Below, in pieces: positions 17,669 through 25,060 of a stretch of 64,000 nucleotides of DNA. The notes beneath the pieces are model-generated. The model did not search any database. It was not told where the DNA came from and saw only the letters and a program-made list of their open reading frames with translations. The number at the start of each line of letters is the position of its first letter. Position 1 is the first letter of the stretch. The DNA is from Cupriavidus sp. WKF15. GTDB taxonomy: Bacteria > Pseudomonadota > Gammaproteobacteria > Burkholderiales > Burkholderiaceae. Position numbers and translations under genes: made by a program. The DNA is taken from NCBI RefSeq assembly GCF_029278605.1, contig NZ_CP119573.1:1922001-1986000 (forward strand), written 5' to 3'.

Positions 17669-18460
17669 TCAGTTGAGCGTTTCGAGCGCGACAAGGTCCA
17701 GCAGATCGACGCTGCCGTACCGCAGGCGCAGCAGGCCACGCGATTCAAGCTCGCGCAGTGCCTGGTTGACGGTCTGCCGCGACAGCCCGAGCATCTGCGC
17801 AAGCTGTTCCTGCGGAATCCGCACGGTCTGGACCGCGCGCGGGTGGGCGGGTGTCTCGCCCTCCGTGGAAGGCGGGTTGCCATAGCCGCGTGCGATGGCG
17901 GCTAGTCGTCTGGCAATGCGCGCGGCCGGCGGCAGCAGCTGCATTTCCTCGACAAAGTCGAAGACCATCCGCGTCTTCGCCGCGAGCAGCAGGCCGAACT
18001 CGCGCCACCATGACGGATGCTGCGCGAGCCTGCGTTCCAGGCTCGCGCGCGGGATATGCCACAACAGCGCGGCGTGCACGGCGCGCGCGTCATGGGTGCG
18101 CGGCAAGCCGTCGAACAGGCAGATTTCGCCGAACCAGGCGCCGGCTTCCAGCAGGCCGAGCAGAGCCGCCTTGCCGGACTCGCCGGCGGCATCGACCTGC
18201 ATGGTGCCGCCGGCCACGCAATACAGGCCGTCGAATGCATCGCCGCGGGCAAACAAGGCTTCCCCGGCGGCCAGCTGGCGCCAGGCACCATCTTCGAGAA
18301 GCGCCTGTTGCAGCGCCTGCGGCAACTGGCAAAACCAGGCGCTCGCGCGCAGTGCGACCGCAGCGTCCGGGCGCGAAGTTTTCGGTCTGCCGCCGGGTGT
18401 GGCGCGAGGGATGCCTGACGGGCCGCGCGTGCCGCCGCTGGGGGGCTGAGCCATGCCCAT
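17669..18460 (-). CDS. Crp/Fnr family transcription regulator
   Basis: A 263-residue regulator. A disordered basic N-terminus (about 35 residues) is followed by a cyclic-nucleotide-binding-like beta barrel with FGEICLFDGLPRTHDARA (about 135-152), a dimer helix, and a C-terminal winged helix with IPQEQLAQMLGLSRQTVNQALRELESRGLL. The RTHDARA stretch resembles the phosphate-binding loop, so a nucleotide may bind; no N-terminal Fe-S cysteines like those of Fnr are present. AGGAGA precedes the start. It sits just upstream of the N-acetyltransferase on the same strand. Confidence 0.88.
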   Translation of the reverse strand: MGMAQPPSGGTRGPSGIPRATPGGRPKTSRPDAAVALRASAWFCQLPQALQQALLEDGAWRQLAAGEALFARGDAFDGLYCVAGGTMQVDAAGESGKAALLGLLEAGAWFGEICLFDGLPRTHDARAVHAALLWHIPRASLERRLAQHPSWWREFGLLLAAKTRMVFDFVEEMQLLPPAARIARRLAAIARGYGNPPSTEGETPAHPRAVQTVRIPQEQLAQMLGLSRQTVNQALRELESRGLLRLRYGSVDLLDLVALETLN

Positions 18461-18623
18461 GTTGTCTCCTGTCTTGTTCTGTCCGGGTTGATACGTACTG
18501 CGCGGCCTGCCTGACTGTCGAAAATCAGACAGACGCCAGGAAACCCGCCCACTACTATAAATCCACAAGACAGCGCCAGGCACGTGCCACAACCGCCCGG
18601 AGCCGCGCACAAGGAGACGCCCC

Positions 18624-19121
18624 ATGAAAACGCTGGTCGAACATCTGGCCAACTACGCCGCCTATCACCGCGATCCCCGCAACGTCGCTACGCATTTCAT
18701 CGGTATCCCGATGATCGTGCTCGCCGTCACCACGCTGCTGGGGCGGCCCGCCATACCGCTGGGCGAAGGCGCCGCCCATCTCACGCCCGCGATGGTGGTG
18801 TATGCGCTGTCGTGCCTGTTCTACCTGCGCCTGTCAGCGGGCTTCGGGCTGGCGATGGTGATGGTCCTGGCTCTGTTCCTGTATGCGGGCGCGCATCTGG
18901 CGGCGCTCCCCACGGGGGCATGGCTTGCCGCCGGTGTCGGCCTGTTTGTTGCCGGCTGGATCATCCAGTTCGTCGGCCATTACTATGAAGGCCGCAAGCC
19001 CGCCTTTGTCGACGACCTTGTCGGGCTGCTGGTCGGCCCGCTGTTCCTGGTGGCGGAAACCGCGTTCGCCTGCGGGCTGGCGGCGGATACCCGCGATGCG
19101 GTGAACGCACGGGCGTCCTGA
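18624..19121 (+). CDS. DUF962 / Mpo1-like membrane protein
   Basis: A 165-residue membrane protein of the DUF962 family. The first conserved block YAAYHRDPRNVATHFIGIP (residues 12-30) and the later QFVGHYYEGRKPAF (about 112-125) carry the histidines that in yeast Mpo1 bind iron for alpha-oxidation of 2-hydroxy fatty acids. About four to five hydrophobic segments lie between. AAGGAGA precedes the start. The reaction in bacteria is not established; the metal-binding histidines are kept, so an oxygenase role is plausible. Confidence 0.85.
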   Translation: MKTLVEHLANYAAYHRDPRNVATHFIGIPMIVLAVTTLLGRPAIPLGEGAAHLTPAMVVYALSCLFYLRLSAGFGLAMVMVLALFLYAGAHLAALPTGAWLAAGVGLFVAGWIIQFVGHYYEGRKPAFVDDLVGLLVGPLFLVAETAFACGLAADTRDAVNARAS

Positions 19122-19445
19122 CACGACCGGCCGCGCGTTCCCGCTACGCCGGCATTGGCACTGCTGCGCGAGTGGTCGAGCGCCGATGCGAGCTTGTCGC
19201 TGATTGCGCTCGGCACCATGGCCGCCGGTCCGCCGATCGCGTCCTGGCTCGGCGAATAGTCCCTGAAAACAGGGGTAGTGAGCTTCGCCGGGGGATGCGC
19301 ACCGCCGCGATTTTCTTCCCGCGGCAGATGCCTGACAACGCGAAAGTGGGGGGACGTAGGGCTCCTGCGCGTTCCTGCTGAGGTAAAGCTGCGACAAAAC
19401 CCGGGGTTTTCACGGGGTTTTGGCCATTGCACGCATGAAAACCCT
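19122..19445. other. gene-free interval with a possible coding remnant
   Basis: No intact gene. In the frame of the upstream gene but after its stop, 19152-19259 reads as a hydrophobic 35-residue tail (ALALLREWSSADASLSLIAL, then GTMAAGPPIASWLGE and a stop) that looks like the C-terminus of a transporter but has no start. A CCCTG-AAAA-CAGGG hairpin follows at 19261-19274. The rest is plain. Confidence 0.3.
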
Positions 19446-19472
19446 TTGACACACGGTTGTTTCCGCTATGAT
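19446..19472 (+). promoter_or_regulatory. sigma-70 promoter of the histone-like gene
   Basis: TTGACA (19446-19451) and TATGAT (19467-19472), both near consensus, but with a short 15-base spacer. The start codon is 85 bases downstream. Confidence 0.55.
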
Positions 19473-19556
19473 TCAGTGGCGCCGGCATGGGGTATGTGCA
19501 ACGCGATGCGAAGCCATCGAACGGCCGGCTCTAATCTTCAACTCTCGTATATCGAT

Positions 19557-20018
19557 ATGGCGACCAAAGCGAAACCGACCGCGAAGACGACTGCAACCAA
19601 GCCCGCCGCCAAGAAGGCTGCGGCAACGAAGGCACCCGTGAAGGCTGCCGCCAAGAAGGCCGCGCCGGCCAAGAAGGCTGCTCCGGCTGCCGCGGTGACC
19701 CCGCGTCCGCTGAAGGACACCTTCAACAAGTCGAGCCTGGTCGCTCACCTGGTAGCCCAGACCCAGCTGGAAGCCAAGGCCGTGAAGACGGTGCTGGCCC
19801 ACCTGGAAAACACCATCGTTGGCGCGCTGAACAAGAAGGGCGCTGGCGAATTCACGCTGCCGGGCCTGCTGAAGGTGACGGCGCAGCAAGTGCCGGCCAA
19901 GAAGAAGCGCTTCGGCAAGGATCCGTTCACCGGTGAAGAGCGTTGGTTCCCGGCCAAGCCGGCCAGCGTCAAGGTGAAGGTTCGCCCGCTGAAGAAGCTG
20001 AAGGACGCTGCAGCCTGA
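19557..20018 (+). CDS. HU-family protein with histone H1-like Lys/Ala tail
   Basis: A 153-residue nucleoid protein. Residues 1-48 are almost only Ala, Lys, Pro and Thr with PAKKAA-type repeats, as in histone H1 tails. Residues about 50-150 are an HU/IHF-like fold: FNKSSLVAHLVAQTQLEAKAV, then GEFTLPGLLKVTAQQVPAKK and DPFTGEERWFPAKPASVKVKVRPLKKLK, where the arm is altered from classic HU (no RNPxTG). The start at 19557 is preferred since the promoter and tail fit it, although no clear ribosome site is seen. A strong terminator follows, so it is monocistronic. Probably abundant and involved in DNA compaction. Confidence 0.88.
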   Translation: MATKAKPTAKTTATKPAAKKAAATKAPVKAAAKKAAPAKKAAPAAAVTPRPLKDTFNKSSLVAHLVAQTQLEAKAVKTVLAHLENTIVGALNKKGAGEFTLPGLLKVTAQQVPAKKKRFGKDPFTGEERWFPAKPASVKVKVRPLKKLKDAAA

Positions 20019-20041
20019 TCGGCCAGTCGATCCGCATGAAG

Positions 20042-20069
20042 AAGGAGCCGCCAGTCGGCTCCTTTTTTA
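20042..20069 (+). terminator. rho-independent terminator of the histone-like gene
   Basis: AAGGAGCC and GGCTCCTT arms (eight pairs) around a seven-base loop, ending in a run of T's, 24 bases after the stop. Confidence 0.92.
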
Positions 20070-20189
20070 TTGGAGCGGCCGGGCACTGCAGGCCGCGGGA
20101 CAGGTCCGGGCGATGCTACGGCGTTCCCCCTGACTCGCCTGGACTTAACCAAGGTCAAACGGGAGGCCGGATCGGCCGTCTAGAATCCA

Positions 20190-20289
20190 AAACGTCATGG
20201 GTGCGGGGGCGCTCCCCATGGCAACCGGCTACCGGTGTCTTCCCGGAAGCCCTGCCCGCTGCCAGGGATGGCCGCGGGCTTTCTTTTTT
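20190..20289 (+). ncRNA. candidate structured small RNA
   Basis: Between the terminator at 20069 and the convergent gene ending at 20319 there is a second plus-strand terminator: GCCCGC (20254-20259) and GCGGGC (20274-20279) then a T-rich tail to 20289. Since the upstream gene already ends at 20069, this implies a separate short transcript. The span before it can fold into CATGGG/CCCATG (from 20197), ACCGG-CTA-CCGGT and further hairpins, and TAGAAT at about 20180 could be a -10 box without a clear -35. No RNA family is recognised; it does not match SRP RNA or 6S RNA by eye. Confidence 0.4.
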
Positions 20290-20318
20290 GTGCGCCATGC
20301 CCCGGGCACGGTACGGCG

Positions 20319-20690
20319 TCAGCCGCCGACGATCTGCTTGGCGTAGCTGGCACGCTCCATTTCGCACACTTCGACGCTGATCTGCACGCTCTGTCCTTCG
20401 GCGGAGGCAGGGCGAACGGCCTCGGCAATGACATCGCAGATGGCCTGGCCCAGCGCACGCCTGACCGCGAGTTCGCGGCCATCCAGGATGGACAGGCGTG
20501 CATGCACGAAGGCGCGCTCGGCGGCCTGCACGCCCTGGCGGAACGTGGACAGGGTGATGCAGCGTGACTTGATATCGGGCTCGCCGAATTCGCCGGACGC
20601 CAGCAGCGCGGCGTTGGCCTCGTCGAGCAGTTCTTCGGGCGAACAGTTGAGGCGCGTGTTTTCGGTGATTTCGATGACGAGATGAGGCAT
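20319..20690 (-). CDS. 5-carboxymethyl-2-hydroxymuconate isomerase-like protein
   Basis: A 123-residue tautomerase-superfamily protein. It begins MPHLVIEITEN, giving the catalytic Pro1 after Met removal, and keeps the HpaF/CHMI order: an LL-x-E-x-NAALLASGEF block, DIKSRCITLSTF, a FVHARLSILDGR strand and a C-terminal VQISVEVCEME strand. In homoprotocatechuate degradation this enzyme moves a double bond of 5-carboxymethyl-2-hydroxymuconate. No other genes of that pathway are beside it, so its substrate here may differ. The start is fixed by the need for Pro at position 2. Confidence 0.85.
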   Translation of the reverse strand: MPHLVIEITENTRLNCSPEELLDEANAALLASGEFGEPDIKSRCITLSTFRQGVQAAERAFVHARLSILDGRELAVRRALGQAICDVIAEAVRPASAEGQSVQISVEVCEMERASYAKQIVGG

Positions 20691-20835
20691 GGCAGCGTAG
20701 GGTGAGGCGTTACAGGCCGGGCCGCTGAGGGCCGGGGGCGAGCCGCCATGATAAGGGCATTTGGCCACCATGCCCCGTTGGCTGAGGTAAGCTTGCGTCG
20801 GATCCTCCGGCGTCGGATTGGCCACAAGAACACAT

Positions 20836-21372
20836 ATGGAAACCATCAGCTTCGAAATCTTCCTGCGCCTGTTCTGCGGCTTGCTGGCGGGCGCAGTGAT
20901 TGGCCTGGACCGCAACCTGCGCGGCAAGGCCGCCGGCATGCGCACACTGGGACTGGTATCTCTGGGGGCGGCAACGGCGGTATGTCTGGTGACGCAGTCC
21001 GGACATCCGATGGATGCTGTCTCGCGCGTGCTGCAGGGACTGCTGACGGGCATCGGCTTCCTGGGCGTGGGCGTGATCGCCCGCCATGGCGTGCACCAGC
21101 GCCCGCAGGGGCTGACCACGGCGGCGGCAATCTGGCTGGCAGCCATCCTGGGCGCGGCGGCGGGCGCGGGCTACTACGTGGTTGGCGGCCTGGCGCTCGT
21201 GCTTGGCATGGCGCTGCTATGGATGGGGGGGCGGCTGGAAACTCGGCTGCACCGCGTGCTGGATCCCATCAACGGTGACAAGCATGACCGTCGCAACAAT
21301 GGCGACGAGGGAAAGCAGGCGAGAGGCGGCGACCGGGACGACCGCGATCACGACGACGACATTTTTCCGTAA
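20836..21372 (+). CDS. MgtC/SapB family membrane protein
   Basis: A 178-residue inner-membrane protein with about four to five helices. The family signature is GAVIGLDRNLRGKAAGMRTLGLVSLGAA (about 18-45), then GIGFLGVGVIARHG and QGLTTAAAIWLAAILGAAAGAGYY. The C-terminus is a highly charged tail with many Asp, Arg and His. The ACT-like C-terminal domain of Salmonella MgtC is absent. Relatives are linked to magnesium stress and inhibition of F1Fo ATP synthase; the role here is not known. The start at 20836 is used, the earlier TTG being less likely. Confidence 0.87.
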   Translation: METISFEIFLRLFCGLLAGAVIGLDRNLRGKAAGMRTLGLVSLGAATAVCLVTQSGHPMDAVSRVLQGLLTGIGFLGVGVIARHGVHQRPQGLTTAAAIWLAAILGAAAGAGYYVVGGLALVLGMALLWMGGRLETRLHRVLDPINGDKHDRRNNGDEGKQARGGDRDDRDHDDDIFP

Positions 21373-21407
21373 GGCTTGGTCATCAATGCCCGGCACAGGA
21401 GGCCCCT

Positions 21408-22322
21408 ATGAAGCCGATTACGCTGTTTGGAGCGCCGACGGATGTCGGGGCAAGCACCAGGGGCTGCACCATGGGGCCGGAGGCGCTGCGCATTGCGGAC
21501 ATTGTTCCGGCTCTCGTCAGGATGCAGTCGGATGTGCGTGATGCCGGAAATATCGCGGGGCCGGTCAATCCGCTGGCGCCGCCCGTGCAGGGCATGCGCC
21601 ATCTCGACGAGGTGGTGGCATGGAACCGGGCCGTATTCGACACCAGCACGCGCATTCTCGAAGCGGGCAGGATGCCAGTTCTGCTGGGCGGCGACCACTG
21701 CCTGGCGGTCGGGTCGGTAAGCGCAGTGGCCCGGCACTGCCGCCTGGCTGGCCGGAAGCTTGTGGTGCTCTGGCTCGATGCGCATGCCGACGCGAATATT
21801 GGATCCAGCACGCCGACCGGCAACATGCACGGCATGCCGGTGGCCTGTCTGTGCGGCGACGGTCCCGTGCAGCTGACCATGCTCAGCGGCCAGACTCCGG
21901 CAGTGTTGCCGCAGGAAATCCGCCAGGTCGGCATCCGCAGCGTCGATGCGCAGGAGAAGCTGAGACTGCATGCGCTTGGCTTGAAGGTGTTCGATATGCG
22001 CTATATCGATGAGTACGGCATGCGCCAGACCATGGAGCAGGCGCTGACCGGCGTGGACGACGACACCCACCTGCATGTGAGCTTCGACGTGGATTTCATT
22101 GACTCCGCCATAGCGCCGGGCGTCGGCACGACGGTCCTGGGCGGGCCGACCTATCGCGAGACCCAGCTCTGCATGGAGATGATCGCCGACACGGGCAGGC
22201 TGTCGTCGCTGGACGTGATGGAACTCAATCCGGCCTGCGATGTGCGCAATGAAACGGCAAGACTTGTGGTGGACTTCCTGGAAAGCCTGTTCGGCAAGTC
22301 CACGCTGCTGCGGGCGCGCTGA
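21408..22322 (+). CDS. rocF: arginase
   Basis: A 304-residue manganese enzyme that splits arginine into ornithine and urea. Metal ligands are present: His97 in GGDHC, Asp124/His126/Asp128 in LDAHADAN and Asp227/Asp229 in SFDVDFID. The order STPTGNMHGMP and GGPTYRETQLCMEMIADTG..LDVMELNP follows true arginases rather than agmatinases. DVDFID in place of DVDGLDP is a small departure. CAGGAGG precedes the start. No urease or ornithine-use genes are adjacent. It is probably monocistronic. Confidence 0.92.
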   Translation: MKPITLFGAPTDVGASTRGCTMGPEALRIADIVPALVRMQSDVRDAGNIAGPVNPLAPPVQGMRHLDEVVAWNRAVFDTSTRILEAGRMPVLLGGDHCLAVGSVSAVARHCRLAGRKLVVLWLDAHADANIGSSTPTGNMHGMPVACLCGDGPVQLTMLSGQTPAVLPQEIRQVGIRSVDAQEKLRLHALGLKVFDMRYIDEYGMRQTMEQALTGVDDDTHLHVSFDVDFIDSAIAPGVGTTVLGGPTYRETQLCMEMIADTGRLSSLDVMELNPACDVRNETARLVVDFLESLFGKSTLLRAR

Positions 22323-22345
22323 CGGCGCGCTGTGGGCCAAGACAA

Positions 22346-22369
22346 AGGAAAGGGGCGCCATGGCGCCCC
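22346..22369 (-). terminator. terminator of the HAD-like gene
   Basis: On the minus strand GGGGCGCCA and TGGCGCCCC form a perfect nine-pair palindrome (22352-22369), followed by TTTCCTTT. It lies 25 bases after the HAD-like stop. Confidence 0.6.
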
Positions 22370-22394
22370 TGGTACCTGGTGCGGTCGACTCTGC

Positions 22395-22988
22395 TCAGGC
22401 GTGCAGTGCCACGGCGGCGGCCGATTCCGCAGGCGTATCGAAGCGTGCCGGCTCTTCGCGCGCAAGCCGCTGCAGCTGGGCCAGCTTGGCCCGGAGGCCG
22501 GCGTCGAGCCGCGGAGGGGGCATCAGCGTGGATGGGCAGGCCACACCAAGAATATCCAGCGCCTGCCGGAAGTTCGCGACGGTGAGACCCTCGGCCGGAT
22601 CGACGCTGACCAGGTGTTCACGCTGCGCCTCGGTCATCGACGCTGCCGGTGCGCAGGACACGATCACATACGAGGACGGCATGGGCCGGCTGTCAAAGTA
22701 AGCGGCAATCTCCGCGCCGTGGCCGCCTGCTACAGGCGGCGTCATGCCTTCCACCTGCAGGTCGAGCTGTTGGAAGATGGCTGCCGGTGTGCCGCGCCGC
22801 CAGGCGTCCGACACCACCACGCGTGCCCCGGCCAGGCCGAAGAGCCGGCGGATATAGCCGAGCGCGATGGGGTCGAAGAAGTGGACATCGCGCAAGGTGC
22901 CCGAATCGGGAACCCCGCCGAGCCGGGCCTGGGACCGGTCGGAATACAGTACGCCGGGTACGTCCAGCATGATGAGTCGTTCGGACAT
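22395..22988 (-). CDS. HAD-like protein with degenerate catalytic motif
   Basis: A 197-residue protein resembling the HAD domain found in RNA-repair polypeptides: LIMLDVPGVLYSD (residues 6-18), then FDPIALGYIRRL, VVVSDAWRR and a late YVIVSCAP and GLTVANFRQALDIL. In active members the first motif is DxDG; here it is D9-V-P-G, so the second (acid/base) Asp is replaced by Pro, and the late acidic DD is SC. Phosphatase activity is therefore doubtful. AAGGAAA precedes the chosen start; an earlier in-frame start at 23009 is less likely. A terminator follows. Confidence 0.6.
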   Translation of the reverse strand: MSERLIMLDVPGVLYSDRSQARLGGVPDSGTLRDVHFFDPIALGYIRRLFGLAGARVVVSDAWRRGTPAAIFQQLDLQVEGMTPPVAGGHGAEIAAYFDSRPMPSSYVIVSCAPAASMTEAQREHLVSVDPAEGLTVANFRQALDILGVACPSTLMPPPRLDAGLRAKLAQLQRLAREEPARFDTPAESAAAVALHA

Positions 22989-23178
22989 GATTTCCTTGGG
23001 GTTACACATCGGGTTGGTGTGAGCAAAGATTACCCGGCAACCCGGGCGCCGCGCGTAACAGCGCCGCCCGCAAGTGAAACATATCTGTAACTTCCTCGCT
23101 GAACTCGTAAATGCCGGTTACCTCTCAATATCAAATGTTTCCGGCTGACACATCTGTACCCTTATCCGCGCCCGCAGG

Positions 23179-24801
23179 CTAGAAGCGGAAGCGAGCCACA
23201 TCCTGCTCCAGCCCTGCCGCGAGGCTGTCCAGGCGCTCGGCCTGCGCCGCCACGGTATCCACCAGCTCGGCATTTTGCTGTGCGGTTTGCTCAAGCTGCC
23301 CGACAGAATGCCCGACAGCGCGGACGGCTTGAGCCTGTTCATCGGCCAGTCCGCAAAGCTCGCTGGCCAGATCGTGGCTGTGGCCCACGGCGGCGTCGAT
23401 GCGATCCATGGCGTTGACCACTTCCGTGGTCAGGTGCGCACTGCGCTCGATCTCTCGCGTGGCGTTGCCGACGATGTCGCCGATTTCTCGGGCCGAACTC
23501 GCGCTGCGCTGCGCCAATGCGCGGACTTCCTGCGCCACCACGGCGAAGCCGCGCCCGGCCGGGCCGGCGCGTGCGGCTTCGACCGCTGCATTCAGGGCGA
23601 GAATATTGGTCTGGAACGCAATGCTCTCGATCAGTGTGACGACCTCGGCGATGTGCCGCGAATGCACGTGTACGGCTTCCATGGCGCCGCTCATCTCGCG
23701 CACGACTGCCGAGCCCGAATGCGCGGCTGTGCGCGCCTGCTGTGCGACGCTGCTGGATCCGGTGGCCTGGGTGTGGGACTGTCTGACCAGCTCGGCCAGG
23801 CGGCGCACGCTCTCGGCCGCGCCCGCCAGCGCGGCGGCCTGCTGGCTGGTGCGCGCGGCGAGGTCGTGATTGCCCGCGGCGATGCCGGCGCTGGCGGCGG
23901 TAATGTCCTGGGCGGAATCGCGGATGCGTGCCAGCACGCCGGCCAACTGGTCGCGCATGCGCGAAAGCAGGCCCAGCACGCTGTGCGTGCCGCCGCTGCG
24001 CAGGCGGATCGCGCCCGTGAGGTCGCCAGCCGCAATGCGCGTGGCCGCCCCCGCGGCGTCTGCCGGTTCGCCGCCAAGCTCGGTGGTGAGGCTGCGTGCG
24101 GCGAACCATGCCAGTGCGGCTGCGGCGGCCAGGCTGGCCGCCAGCAGGCCGATCATCAGCGCCTGGGCCATGGCCTGGCGCGAACCGACGCTTGCCATGG
24201 TGTCGGCGGCCTGACGCTCCTGGCGCGCGCGTGTTGCTTCCATCATGCCGCTCAGTCTCATGAGCTGTTCCGAGACGAAATGGCCGTCCACGGAAACCGC
24301 GCTGTCGAACTGCAGCGGGTCCAGCGGTTGCTGGCGTACCAGTGCGACATAGGCTTGCAGCAGCTTGCCGGCCTGGGCGCGCTCGGGTTGGAGGCGCTCG
24401 GCCTGGGCTGGCGCAGCGCGCCGGATTCCTTCGAGCGCAGTATCGAGCCGGCCCAGCGCCGCGTCGATGTCGGCGGCAGCTTCATCGCGCTCGCTGCCGC
24501 TCGTCGCCATGGTGATGGACAACTGCGCCCGTCCCAGCCGAGCCAGCGCCGATTGCGCCCGTTCGGCGGAAATCGCCCCGTGCATGTCCTGGCGATAGAG
24601 TGCGTCGCTGCGCTGGCGCAGGTCAATGAGGTTGACAATGCCTGTCACGCCGACCGCGGCGCCGAACAGGTACACCAGCGCGAACGCGGCGCACAGTCGC
24701 GCCAGCAACGGCAGGCGCGCGAGGCGCGAGGTCCAGCGGGCCTGGCCTGGCTGGCCGGATAGCTTGAGTGTCTGCAACACGAATACGACTCCGGCGGACA
24801 T
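23179..24801 (-). CDS. methyl-accepting chemotaxis protein
   Basis: A 540-residue inner-membrane chemoreceptor. Membrane helix 1 is at about 31-53, a four-helix-bundle periplasmic sensor at about 55-205, helix 2 at about 211-233, HAMP to about 290, then the signalling coiled coil with the hairpin tip [23 protein letters not shown] and [16 protein letters not shown] (about 390-435). The usual GEQGRGF is GPAGRGF. The C-terminus ends at FRF with no NWETF-type tail for CheR/CheB docking. Ligand unknown. It is divergent from the EAL-CBS-GGDEF gene, which may be shared signalling context. Confidence 0.92.
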   Translation of the reverse strand: MSAGVVFVLQTLKLSGQPGQARWTSRLARLPLLARLCAAFALVYLFGAAVGVTGIVNLIDLRQRSDALYRQDMHGAISAERAQSALARLGRAQLSITMATSGSERDEAAADIDAALGRLDTALEGIRRAAPAQAERLQPERAQAGKLLQAYVALVRQQPLDPLQFDSAVSVDGHFVSEQLMRLSGMMEATRARQERQAADTMASVGSRQAMAQALMIGLLAASLAAAAALAWFAARSLTTELGGEPADAAGAATRIAAGDLTGAIRLRSGGTHSVLGLLSRMRDQLAGVLARIRDSAQDITAASAGIAAGNHDLAARTSQQAAALAGAAESVRRLAELVRQSHTQATGSSSVAQQARTAAHSGSAVVREMSGAMEAVHVHSRHIAEVVTLIESIAFQTNILALNAAVEAARAGPAGRGFAVVAQEVRALAQRSASSAREIGDIVGNATREIERSAHLTTEVVNAMDRIDAAVGHSHDLASELCGLADEQAQAVRAVGHSVGQLEQTAQQNAELVDTVAAQAERLDSLAAGLEQDVARFRF

Positions 24802-24984
24802 GGTGCCCGCATGACGTGTCCGTCAGATCGTGCAGGCCGCAATGGGGCGACTGCGCAATCCCGGACGTTCTTGACCCGGCCGGGCGGTCGCGCTGGTTTG
24901 ATGAATGGGGCGCGTGGGCCACAGCCGGCACGGATACTGGTGCAGAAATGTGACGATAGCGTGACAGGCATCAGGCGTGCTCGG

Positions 24985-25017
24985 TGTCACATGGGTGTCA
25001 TATTGTTGTCATGAAAT
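24985..25017 (+). promoter_or_regulatory. PhoB-like box (three TGTCA(C/T) repeats, 11-bp period)
   Basis: TGTCAC at 24985, TGTCAT at 24996 and TGTCAT at 25007 recur at exactly 11 bases with linkers (CATGGG, TATTGT, TGAAAT) that grow AT-rich, as in pho boxes (CTGTCATAWAWCTGTCA). Two further TGAC half-sites 11 bases apart lie at 24951 and 24962. The gene 25061-26884 starts 44 bases downstream. The rest of 24802-25060 holds no gene. Confidence 0.55.
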
Positions 25018-25060
25018 ATGCGCCGGGCGCTTGCCCAGCAATTTTCCGGTTTTCCTCTTT

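Noticed and set aside
16671..17885. 404-codon plus-strand frame
   Set aside because: It is antisense to the N-acetyltransferase, whose catalytic triad is intact.
20190..20289. SRP RNA or 6S RNA
   Set aside because: The conserved GGTCAGGTCCGGAAGGAAGCAGCC-like core of SRP RNA is absent, and the length and bulge pattern do not fit 6S RNA.
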